From: an uncultured Pseudomonadota bacterium
Lineage (GTDB): Bacteria; Pseudomonadota; Gammaproteobacteria; Steroidobacterales; Steroidobacteraceae
Direction: 5' to 3'
Assembly (NCBI GenBank): GCA_903910215.1
Contig: CAIVYV010000053.1
Span: forward strand, 1 to 6,289
DNA length: 6,289 nt
In this document: positions 1 to 5,600 of the stretch, piece by piece
Layout of the letters: each line of letters opens with the position of its first letter
Position numbering within the stretch: position 1 is the stretch's first letter
Made by a program: the position numbers and the translations under genes
The notes under the pieces: generated by a model
Told to the model about the DNA's origin: nothing
Databases searched by the model: none
The model's input: the letters and a program-made list of their open reading frames with translations, nothing else

Positions 1-186
1 ATCGGCCATGCCGGGGTCGGTCATGATCGTGGCCGGGTTCGAGTTCACCAGGATGACCCGGTAGCCCTCCTCCCGCAGCGCTTTGCACGCCTGCGCACCT
101 GAGTAATCAAACTCGCAGGCTTGACCGATGACGATCGGACCTGCGCCGATGATCAGGATGCTTTGGATGTCGGTTCTTTTCGGCAT
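1..186 (-). CDS. carB: Carbamoyl-phosphate synthase large subunit, N-terminal 62 residues (cut by window edge)
   Basis: This is the beginning of the large (synthetase) subunit, which uses two ATP, bicarbonate and ammonia channelled from CarA to make carbamoyl phosphate for arginine and pyrimidine synthesis in the cytoplasm. The visible residues begin MPKRTDIQSILIIGAGPI and continue through IGQACEFDYSGAQACKALRE to VNSNPATIMTDP, which is the very conserved start of the first pre-ATP-grasp domain. The ATG lies 19 bp after the carA stop and has only a weak GAG purine match about 7 nt upstream, so translation may partly depend on coupling to carA. The family is about 1070 residues long, so only about 6% is here. 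Residue 59 is Gly (DPGMAD) where many homologues have Glu or Asp; this is a surface-level family variation, not a defect. Identity is essentially certain. Confidence 0.97.
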   Translation of the reverse strand, partial: MPKRTDIQSILIIGAGPIVIGQACEFDYSGAQACKALREEGYRVILVNSNPATIMTDPGMAD

Positions 187-205
187 GGCGGACTCGGTTT
201 CTCGA

Positions 206-1354
206 TCAAGCCGAACGACAGCGCTGCATGGCCGCCGTAAAGCGATCGAACAAATGGCTGACGTCGTGGGGACCGGGGCTCGCTTCAGGATGCCCCTGGA
301 AACTGAAGGCGTCGCGATCGGTGCGCGCCACGCCCTGTAAGGTGCCATCGAACAACGAGCGATGGGTTGCAACGAGCTTGGCAGGCAAGCTGCTCTCGTC
401 GATCGCAAAGCCGTGGTTCTGCGAGGTGATCAACACGCGACGGCTCTCGAGATCCTGCACGGGATGGTTCGCGCCGTGATGGCCAAACTTCATCTTCATC
501 GTGCGAGCACCGCTCGCAAGCCCGAGCAACTGGTGACCAAGGCAGATGCCGAAGATCGGTACGTTCGCCTCGAGAATTTCGCCGATGGCGCGAATGGCGT
601 AATCACAAGGCTCTGGATCACCGGGGCCGTTCGAGAGGAACACGCCCTCCGGGTTCAGTGCCAGTACTTCACTCGCCGGTGTCTGCGCAGGAACGACCGT
701 GACCGAACAGCCCGCATCGACCAACAAGCGAAGAATGTTGTGCTTCACGCCAAAGTCGAAGGCAACAACGCGATACGGCTTGTGACCGGTGCGCGCGGGC
801 GGCGCATCGAACGTGGAGCCGGCTATCCACTCGTAGCGCTCACGCACCGAGACGACCTTGGCAAGATCCATTCCCTTCAAACCAGGGAAAGCACGCGCCG
901 CTTCGAGCGCCGCTGCTTCGAGTTTGGCCAGATCACCCGATTTACTCGCTTCGCCGGTCACGATCGCACCGTTCTGCGCGCCCTTCTCGCGCAGGATGCG
1001 CGTTAGGCGTCGCGTGTCGATATCGGCGATGGCAACGACACCGTGGTGAATCAGAAAGTCAGGTAGGCTGCGCGTGGAGCGGTAGTTGCTGAGCCGCGGT
1101 GGCAGATCACGGATCACGAGCCCTGCCGCATACGCTGCAACGGACTCCATGTCGTCGTCGTTGGTACCGACGTTGCCTATGTGGGGATAAGTGAGAGTGA
1201 CTATCTGCCGCGAGTAGGACGGGTCGGAAAGAATTTCCTGATAACCGGTCAACGCGGTATTGAAAACGACTTCGCCGGAGGTATTACCTGTCGCACCGAT
1301 CGATTGGCCGCGGAAGGTCGAACCATCCGCGAGCGCCAGCACTGCTTCGCTCAC
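206..1354 (-). CDS. carA: Carbamoyl-phosphate synthase small subunit (glutamine amidotransferase)
   Basis: CarA hydrolyses glutamine and passes the ammonia to CarB. The protein has 382 residues, the usual family length. The N-terminal CPSase small-chain domain covers roughly residues 1-150 (conserved block GEVVFNTALTGYQEIL at 27-42, then DPSYSRQIV). The class I glutaminase domain covers roughly 195-375: the oxyanion-region motif SNGPGDP at 241-247, the nucleophile elbow GICLGHQ with Cys271, and GHPEASPGP with catalytic His355 and Glu357. These match E. coli Cys269/His353/Glu355 with a constant offset of two, so the enzyme looks fully active. The start is GTG at 1354-1352; the codon immediately before it is an in-frame TGA, so no longer form is possible, and the N-terminus (SEAVLALADGSTFRG) aligns with the family. 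A GGGTGA purine stretch lies just upstream. carB follows after 19 bp as one operon. Expression may be controlled through the leader described separately. Confidence 0.97.
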   Translation of the reverse strand: MSEAVLALADGSTFRGQSIGATGNTSGEVVFNTALTGYQEILSDPSYSRQIVTLTYPHIGNVGTNDDDMESVAAYAAGLVIRDLPPRLSNYRSTRSLPDFLIHHGVVAIADIDTRRLTRILREKGAQNGAIVTGEASKSGDLAKLEAAALEAARAFPGLKGMDLAKVVSVRERYEWIAGSTFDAPPARTGHKPYRVVAFDFGVKHNILRLLVDAGCSVTVVPAQTPASEVLALNPEGVFLSNGPGDPEPCDYAIRAIGEILEANVPIFGICLGHQLLGLASGARTMKMKFGHHGANHPVQDLESRRVLITSQNHGFAIDESSLPAKLVATHRSLFDGTLQGVARTDRDAFSFQGHPEASPGPHDVSHLFDRFTAAMQRCRSA

Positions 1355-1358
1355 TCAG

Positions 1359-1364
1359 TCACCC
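1359..1364 (-). promoter_or_regulatory. Candidate ribosome binding site for carA GTG start
   Basis: GGGTGA on the minus strand ends 4 nt before the GTG. It matches the GGTGA part of the anti-Shine-Dalgarno complement (TAAGGAGGTGATC) rather than the GGAGG core. It supports the GTG as the real start, together with the in-frame TGA directly upstream of the GTG. It is a modest match only. Confidence 0.5.
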
Positions 1365-1367
1365 GTT

Positions 1368-1397
1368 GCTCTGCAAAAACACTCTCCGACGCAGAGC
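1368..1397 (-). repeat. Inverted repeat in carA leader next to the ribosome binding site
   Basis: On the minus strand GCTCTGC (1397-1391) pairs perfectly with GCAGAGC (1374-1368) across a 16-nt loop that contains a TGTTTTT run. A shorter alternative pairing CTCT/AGAG inside the same stretch would sit directly before the T run and excludes the larger stem. The 3' arm ends 3 nt before the carA GGGTGA. It could shape leader RNA access or be chance; no function can be assigned from sequence. Confidence 0.35.
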
Positions 1398-1414
1398 GCG
1401 GGTATCAGATGGAC

Positions 1415-1450
1415 AAAACGGGAGACATTCTCTCGAATGCCTCCCGCCTT
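1415..1450 (-). terminator. Rho-independent terminator between dapB and carA (possible carA attenuator)
   Basis: On the minus strand the arm CGGGAGGCATTC (1446-1435) pairs with GAATGTCTCCCG (1430-1419) over 12 positions with one G-U wobble and a 4-nt GAGA loop. It is followed at once by TTTTG (1418-1414). The upstream bases AAGG can extend the stem into the T tract. On the opposite strand no T run follows the stem, so it works only for leftward transcription. It lies 113 bp after the dapB stop and about 65 bp before carA. It ends transcripts arriving from dnaJ-dapB. Because a candidate promoter lies upstream of it, it could also act as an attenuator in the carA leader. Confidence 0.8.
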
Positions 1451-1484
1451 GCTCGGACTAACCCGGCTATCGGATTAGAAGGAA

Positions 1485-1514
1485 ATTCTATGTTTTCGGA
1501 CCCCATCCTGTCCA
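1485..1514 (-). promoter_or_regulatory. Candidate sigma-70 promoter for carAB
   Basis: On the minus strand TGGACA (1514-1509, 5 of 6 to TTGACA) is separated by 18 nt from TAGAAT (1490-1485, 5 of 6 to TATAAT). Transcription would start near 1478, giving a leader of about 124 nt that contains the terminator hairpin at 1415-1450. No comparably good promoter is visible between that hairpin and the carA start, which favours this one. It is found by eye only; spaced hexamers at this level also occur by chance. Confidence 0.5.
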
Positions 1515-1562
1515 TGGAATTCGGGGTGAAATCGCACCGATACGAAACACCGATAGAATCGC

Positions 1563-2369
1563 CTAAGTTCTTGTTTTAAGACGAATTACGTCGCCCATTT
1601 CATAGCGGCCGGGCGACTGTTCACACAAAAATTTCGCTGCCCGTAAGGCACCCCGAGCAAAGATTGCCCGGTCTGTGGCCTGGTGTGACAGCAGCACCCG
1701 TTCCCCTGCGCCGAGAAAGGCCACCGTGTGGTCACCCACCACGTCCCCGCCCCGAATGACGGCGTAGCCGATCTCACCAGCCGGTCGTGCGCCGCCGTCA
1801 ACGTGGTACCGCACCGAGTCGCGCTGGAACGCAATGTCACGACCATCCGAGGCCGCCTGACCGAGCGCCAACGCCGTGCCCGATGGCGCGTCCTGCTTGT
1901 GTCGGTGATGGGCCTCGACGATTTCGATATCGAAGTCTGTAGGCAACGATCGCGCTGCTTGGCGTACGAGCTCGAGCAGCATCGTCACACCTAGGCTGGT
2001 GTTGGCGGCGATGAGCACCGGAATCCGTTGCGCAGCCAGAGCAGCCGCGCTGTGCGTCTCGGCATCGAGCCCCGTCGTACCGATGACGATGGACACACCG
2101 GCGTTAGCGCAAGCGGCGAGATTGCCGCGCGACGCACTGGCCGCGGAGAAATCGATCACAACCTCAGCATCGCCGAGTACGGCCGTCAGATCCGTCGTGA
2201 TCCGAGTCCCGATCGCGGGCAAGCCGGCCAGTTCACCTAGATCGCGTCCGACAGCAGCGGCACCCTCGCGGTCGATGGCGCCGACGAACATGACATCGCC
2301 CATTTCGAGAGCGGCACGCGTAATGGCGAGCCCCATCCGGCCCGAGGCTCCGACGATCACCACTCGCAT
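1563..2369 (-). CDS. dapB: 4-hydroxy-tetrahydrodipicolinate reductase
   Basis: DapB reduces 4-hydroxy-tetrahydrodipicolinate with NAD(P)H to tetrahydrodipicolinate in the diaminopimelate/lysine pathway, supplying both lysine and the peptidoglycan cross-link residue. The 268-residue length is normal for the family (E. coli 273). The N-terminal Rossmann fold shows VGASGRMG at 6-13 and the cofactor-contacting IGTTG at 96-100. The C-terminal substrate domain carries the signature EAHHRHKQDAPSGTA at 152-166, in which His154 and Lys158 correspond to the catalytic His159/Lys163 of E. coli, and PSGT at 162-165 binds substrate. GDHTVAF at 212-218 is also conserved. The ATG is preceded by AGGAG at good spacing. 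It starts only 18 bp after the dnaJ stop with no terminator between, so it is probably cotranscribed with the chaperone genes; whether it also has its own promoter inside dnaJ cannot be seen. Confidence 0.97.
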   Translation of the reverse strand: MRVVIVGASGRMGLAITRAALEMGDVMFVGAIDREGAAAVGRDLGELAGLPAIGTRITTDLTAVLGDAEVVIDFSAASASRGNLAACANAGVSIVIGTTGLDAETHSAAALAAQRIPVLIAANTSLGVTMLLELVRQAARSLPTDFDIEIVEAHHRHKQDAPSGTALALGQAASDGRDIAFQRDSVRYHVDGGARPAGEIGYAVIRGGDVVGDHTVAFLGAGERVLLSHQATDRAIFARGALRAAKFLCEQSPGRYEMGDVIRLKTRT

Positions 2370-2375
2370 GCAAAT

Positions 2376-2380
2376 ACTCC
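2376..2380 (-). promoter_or_regulatory. Ribosome binding site of dapB
   Basis: AGGAG on the minus strand, 6 nt before the dapB ATG, inside the 18-bp dnaJ-dapB gap. It is among the better Shine-Dalgarno matches in the window and fixes the dapB start. Confidence 0.8.
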
Positions 2381-2387
2381 TGACGGT

Positions 2388-3527
2388 TTAGTTGCCGCCG
2401 GAGAAGAAGCGTTTTACGCCCTCGAAGAAGCCCTCTTCACGCGGCGTGTGGCCTTGGCCATCGCCGCGCAGTGACTCATCGAATCGGCGCAGCAAATCGC
2501 GCTGCTCGGACGACAGTTTCACCGGCGTTTCTACCACAACGCGACAGAACAGGTCGCCTCGACTGCCACCGCGCACCGGTTTGACGCCTTTGTCGCGCAA
2601 ACGGAAAACGCGACCCGACTGGGTCTCAGCCGGAATCTTGATGGATACTTCACCCTCGAGTGTAGGTACGTTCACCGCACCACCGAGCACGGCGGTCGCA
2701 AAACTAATCGGCACTTCGCAAGAAAGATCGTCACCCTCGCGCTCGAAGATCGGGTGCGGTTTGACGTTCATCTCGATGTAGAGATCGCCCGGCGGCCCAC
2801 CATTGCGGCCCGCCTCACCTTCACCGGCCAGACGAATCCGATCACCGGTCGCAACACCTGCCGGCACCTTGACCGACAGCGTGCGCGTACGACGTACACG
2901 CCCCTGACCGAGACAGGTATCGCAAGGATTTTTGATGATGCGGCCCGTGCCGCGGCACTTGTTACAGGGCTGCTGCAACTGGAAGAAGCCCTGCGAGATC
3001 CGCATTTGGCCGCTGCCTTGGCATTGATCGCAGGTGACGGGGCTCGAGCCCTTGGCACAGCCGCTGCCGTGACAGGTCTCGCATTCCATCAAGCGCGGAA
3101 TCTCAACTTCGGTCGTATAGCCGAAAACGGCTTGCGCCAGATCGAGTTCAAGCTCGTAACGCAGATCCGCGCCGCGGAAAACCTGCGAGCGACCGCCACG
3201 ACGACCACCACCAAAGATATCGCCGAAAACTTCGCCAAAGATATCGCCGAAGTCACCACCGCCGAATCCGGCGCCACCGGGCCCGCCGCCTTGACGCATG
3301 GCCTCCATGCCATCGTGACCGTGCTGGTCGTAGACGGCGCGCTTCTGCGCATCGGAGAGCACTTCGTAGGCTTCCTTCGCCTCTTTGAATTGCTCCTCGG
3401 CCTCGGCATCACCCGGATTACGGTCTGGGTGATACTTCATCGCGAGGCGTCGGTAGGCCTTCTTGATGTCGGCCTCCGACGCACCCTTGGCGACGTCGAG
3501 GATCTGGTAGTAGTCGCGTTTGGCCAT
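2388..3527 (-). CDS. dnaJ: Chaperone DnaJ (Hsp40, type I)
   Basis: DnaJ binds unfolded protein, hands it to DnaK and stimulates DnaK ATP hydrolysis. At 379 residues it is a full-length type I protein. The J domain spans about 1-70 with the essential HPD tripeptide at 33-35. A Gly/Phe-rich linker follows at about 79-113 with a doubled FGDIFG motif. The zinc-binding domain has all four CxxCxGxG motifs, starting at Cys149 (CETCHGSG), Cys166 (CDQCQGSG), Cys188 (CNKCRGTG) and Cys202 (CDTCLGQG). The C-terminal substrate-binding and dimerisation part runs from about 215 to 379. The ATG is 25 bp after the dnaK stop. No clear Shine-Dalgarno sequence is present before it, only GACTGAAC; a 5-bp hairpin TCGGC/GCCGA lies in the gap. 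Translation may therefore be coupled to dnaK, which would help fix the DnaK:DnaJ ratio. No truncation or missing key residue is seen. Confidence 0.98.
   Translation of the reverse strand: MAKRDYYQILDVAKGASEADIKKAYRRLAMKYHPDRNPGDAEAEEQFKEAKEAYEVLSDAQKRAVYDQHGHDGMEAMRQGGGPGGAGFGGGDFGDIFGEVFGDIFGGGRRGGRSQVFRGADLRYELELDLAQAVFGYTTEVEIPRLMECETCHGSGCAKGSSPVTCDQCQGSGQMRISQGFFQLQQPCNKCRGTGRIIKNPCDTCLGQGRVRRTRTLSVKVPAGVATGDRIRLAGEGEAGRNGGPPGDLYIEMNVKPHPIFEREGDDLSCEVPISFATAVLGGAVNVPTLEGEVSIKIPAETQSGRVFRLRDKGVKPVRGGSRGDLFCRVVVETPVKLSSEQRDLLRRFDESLRGDGQGHTPREEGFFEGVKRFFSGGN
3211..3251. repeat. 17-bp direct repeat inside dnaJ Gly/Phe region
   Basis: CCAAAGATATCGCCGAA occurs exactly at 3211-3227 and 3235-3251, a 24-bp period that keeps the dnaJ frame. 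On the coding strand it produces the repeated peptide FGDIFG (residues 93-98 and 101-106 or nearby). This is an in-frame duplication within the flexible linker, plausible as a site of slippage-driven length change, and not a mobile or regulatory element. Confidence 0.75.
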
Positions 3528-3552
3528 GTGAGTTCAGTCGGCGTAAGGCCGA

Positions 3553-5499
3553 TCAGGAAGCCTTGCGGTCCTGATCCTTATCCTTCACTTCCTCGAACTC
3601 GGCATCGAGCACATCGCCACGATCCTTACCCGAGCCTTCGGCACCACCTGCCGCTGCAGCGCCCTCGCCGGCCTCGCCCGACTGTTGCGCGTAAGCCTGC
3701 TGGGCGATCGCACTAGAAGCCTGCATCAGCGCCTCGAGCTTCTTCTCGATCTTGTCCTTGTCGTCATCCTTCAAAACGGCCTTGAGATCGTTGAGGGCAT
3801 TCTCGACCTTGACGCGCTCCTCGGTGGCGACCTTTTCACCCAAATCTTTGAGCGTCTGCTCGACCGAGTGCACGAGGCCATCGGCCTTGTTACGCGTCTC
3901 GACGAGCTCGCGGAACTTCTTGTCTTCCTCGGCATGCGCCTCGGCATCGCTCACCATGCGCTTGATTTCGTCCTCCGAAAGGCCAGACGAGGCCTTGATG
4001 ACGATGCGCTGCTCCTTGCCGGTCGCCTTATCCTTAGCCGACACGTTGAGAATGCCGTTGGCGTCGATGTCGAACGTCACTTCGACCTGCGGCGTGCCAC
4101 GACGAGCCGATGGAATATCCGTCAAATCGAACTTGCCGAGCGACTTGTTGTCGAGCGCGCGCTCACGCTCACCCTGCAACACGTGGATGGTCACGGCGGT
4201 CTGGTTGTCCTCGGCGGTCGAGAACACCTGAGAGTGCTTGGTCGGGATAGTCGTATTTTTCTCGATAAGCTTGGTCATCACGCCACCCAAGGTCTCAAGA
4301 CCGAGCGACAGCGGCGTCACGTCGAGCAACAACACATCCTTCACGTCACCGGCGAGCACACCGCCCTGAATCGCAGCGCCGACCGCGACCGCCTCATCCG
4401 GGTTGACGTCCTTGCGGGGATCCTTGCCGAAGAAATCTTTGACGTACTTCTGTACGAGCGGCATGCGCGTCTGACCACCGACGAGGATCACCTCGGAAAC
4501 CTCGGCCGCCGAGAGACCCGCGTCTTTCAACGCGATCTTGCAGGGCTCGATCGTGCGCTTGACGAGATCTTCGACCAGCGACTCGAGTTTGGCACGGGTG
4601 AGTTTCACCGCCAGATGCTTCGGGCCAGTTGCATCCATCGTGATGTAAGGCAGGTTGATGTCGGTCTGCTGGCTCGAGGAAAGCTCGATCTTCGCCTTCT
4701 CGGCCGCTTCCTTCAGGCGCTGCACGGCAAGCGGATCCTTGCGCACATCGACCCCCGACTCCTTCAGGAACTCGTCGGCCAGGTGGTTGATGATCCGCAG
4801 GTCGAAATCTTCACCACCCAAGAACGTGTCGCCATTGGTCGAGAGCACTTCGAACTGACGCTCACCATCGACCTCGGCGATCTCGATGATCGACACGTCG
4901 AACGTGCCGCCACCCAAGTCGTACACCGCGATCTTGCGATCACCGCCGTCCTTGTCGAGACCGTATGCGAGCGCTGCGGCCGTCGGCTCGTTGATGATGC
5001 GCTTGACGTTGAGCCCCGCGATACGACCGGCATCCTTGGTGGCCTGACGCTGCGAGTCGTTGAAGTACGCCGGCACCGTCACCACGGCTTCGGTCACTTC
5101 CTCGCCGAGAAACTCCTCAGCGGTTTTCTTCATCTTCATCAGCACACGCGCGGAGATCTCCGGCGGCGCCATCTTCTTGCCCTGCGATTCGATCCAGGCG
5201 TCGCCGTTGTCCGCCTTGACGATCTTGTACGGCACCATGTCGATGTCCTTCTGGACGATCTTCTCGTCGAAGCGACGCCCGATCAGACGCTTGACCGCAT
5301 AAAGGGTGTTCGACGGATTGGTGACCGCCTGACGCTTGGCCGACTGACCGACCAAAACCTCATCGTCCTTGGTGAAGGCGACCACCGAGGGAGTCGTACG
5401 ATCACCCTCACTGTTCTCGATCACGCGCGGCTTGCCGCCGTCCATGATGGCGACACAGGAGTTCGTCGTGCCGAGGTCGATGCCGATAACTTTTGCCAT
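3553..5499 (-). CDS. dnaK: Chaperone DnaK (Hsp70)
   Basis: DnaK is the ATP-driven cytoplasmic Hsp70 that binds exposed hydrophobic segments, working with DnaJ and GrpE encoded on either side. The protein has 648 residues (E. coli 638). The ATPase domain covers about 1-385: phosphate-1 motif IDLGTTNSCVA at 7-17, Lys70, Glu171, phosphate-2 motif DLGGGTFDVSI at 194-204 with Thr199, and the adenosine motif ILVGGQTRMP at 338-347. The numbering coincides with E. coli. The interdomain linker VLLLD is at 389-393, followed by the beta-sandwich substrate domain to about 505 and the helical lid. The C-terminus has an Ala/Gly-rich stretch (about 605-625) and DVLDAEFEEVKDKDQDRKAS, that is the usual EEVKDK ending plus about six extra polar residues. 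The ATG has a GGAG site 8 nt upstream. A sigma-32-type promoter lies in the gap from grpE. Confidence 0.99.
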   Translation of the reverse strand: MAKVIGIDLGTTNSCVAIMDGGKPRVIENSEGDRTTPSVVAFTKDDEVLVGQSAKRQAVTNPSNTLYAVKRLIGRRFDEKIVQKDIDMVPYKIVKADNGDAWIESQGKKMAPPEISARVLMKMKKTAEEFLGEEVTEAVVTVPAYFNDSQRQATKDAGRIAGLNVKRIINEPTAAALAYGLDKDGGDRKIAVYDLGGGTFDVSIIEIAEVDGERQFEVLSTNGDTFLGGEDFDLRIINHLADEFLKESGVDVRKDPLAVQRLKEAAEKAKIELSSSQQTDINLPYITMDATGPKHLAVKLTRAKLESLVEDLVKRTIEPCKIALKDAGLSAAEVSEVILVGGQTRMPLVQKYVKDFFGKDPRKDVNPDEAVAVGAAIQGGVLAGDVKDVLLLDVTPLSLGLETLGGVMTKLIEKNTTIPTKHSQVFSTAEDNQTAVTIHVLQGERERALDNKSLGKFDLTDIPSARRGTPQVEVTFDIDANGILNVSAKDKATGKEQRIVIKASSGLSEDEIKRMVSDAEAHAEEDKKFRELVETRNKADGLVHSVEQTLKDLGEKVATEERVKVENALNDLKAVLKDDDKDKIEKKLEALMQASSAIAQQAYAQQSGEAGEGAAAAGGAEGSGKDRGDVLDAEFEEVKDKDQDRKAS

Positions 5500-5507
5500 G
5501 ATGTGTG

Positions 5508-5512
5508 CTCCG
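5508..5512 (-). promoter_or_regulatory. Ribosome binding site of dnaK
   Basis: CGGAG on the minus strand with 8 nt between it and the dnaK ATG. It is a good match and spacing and fixes the start that gives the standard MAKVIGIDLG N-terminus. Confidence 0.75.
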
Positions 5513-5576
5513 TTGCGGATTTCGTGGGGCCATCGGCCCGTTATGCCGCTTTAAATGGGGGTATTCGTTGCGGATT
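5511..5576. repeat. 11-bp direct repeat bracketing the dnaK promoter -10 and leader
   Basis: CGTTGCGGATT occurs at 5511-5521 and again at 5566-5576, 55 bp apart. One copy overlaps the dnaK ribosome binding site region and the other overlaps the spacer and the edge of the -35 element of the heat-shock promoter. It may be chance or a remnant duplication; no protein is known to me that binds it. Confidence 0.5.
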
Positions 5577-5580
5577 CAAG
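5552..5580 (-). promoter_or_regulatory. Sigma-32 (RpoH) heat-shock promoter for dnaK-dnaJ
   Basis: On the minus strand CTTGAA (5580-5575) is followed after 14 nt by CCCCATTTA (5560-5552). Both elements and the spacing agree with the known RpoH consensus (CTTGAA, 13-15 nt, CCCCATNTA). Transcription would start near 5545, giving a dnaK leader of about 45 nt. It lies wholly inside the 92-bp gap between grpE and dnaK. It implies a heat-inducible dnaK-dnaJ(-dapB) transcript separate from the hrcA-grpE-dnaK read-through. Confidence 0.85.
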
Positions 5581-5600
5581 CCGGGTGGGATTCAACCCGG
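5581..5600 (-). repeat. Inverted repeat overlapping the grpE stop codon
   Basis: CCGGGT (minus strand 5600-5595) and ACCCGG (5586-5581) form a perfect 6-bp G+C-rich stem with an 8-nt loop that includes the grpE TGA. It abuts the -35 element of the downstream promoter. No T run follows, so it is not an intrinsic terminator. It might act as an mRNA-stability or processing hairpin at the end of the grpE message, which would let dnaK be expressed in excess of grpE; this is inference. Confidence 0.5.

Noticed and set aside
362..1006. A 214-codon plus-strand open frame antisense to carA
   Set aside because: Fully inside carA, whose frame is certain; the translation has no recognisable motif.
1405..1515. 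A 36-codon minus-strand frame (MDRMGSENIEF...) in the dapB-carA gap, considered as a carA leader peptide
   Set aside because: The candidate promoter -10 lies inside it, so its start would not be on the leader mRNA; there is no good ribosome binding site, and its end runs through the terminator stem. A 7-codon frame starting inside the stem is likewise unsupported.
2754..3716. A 320-codon plus-strand open frame antisense to dnaJ and the end of dnaK
   Set aside because: It is a shadow of the conserved dnaJ reading frame in G+C-rich DNA, with repetitive Ala/Arg/Thr composition and no domain or ribosome binding context.
5527..5539. GGGCC/GGCCC 5-bp hairpin in the dnaK leader as a possible RNA thermometer
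   Set aside because: It does not pair with the dnaK ribosome binding site (no CTCCG complement in the leader), so it cannot sequester it in the manner of known thermometers.
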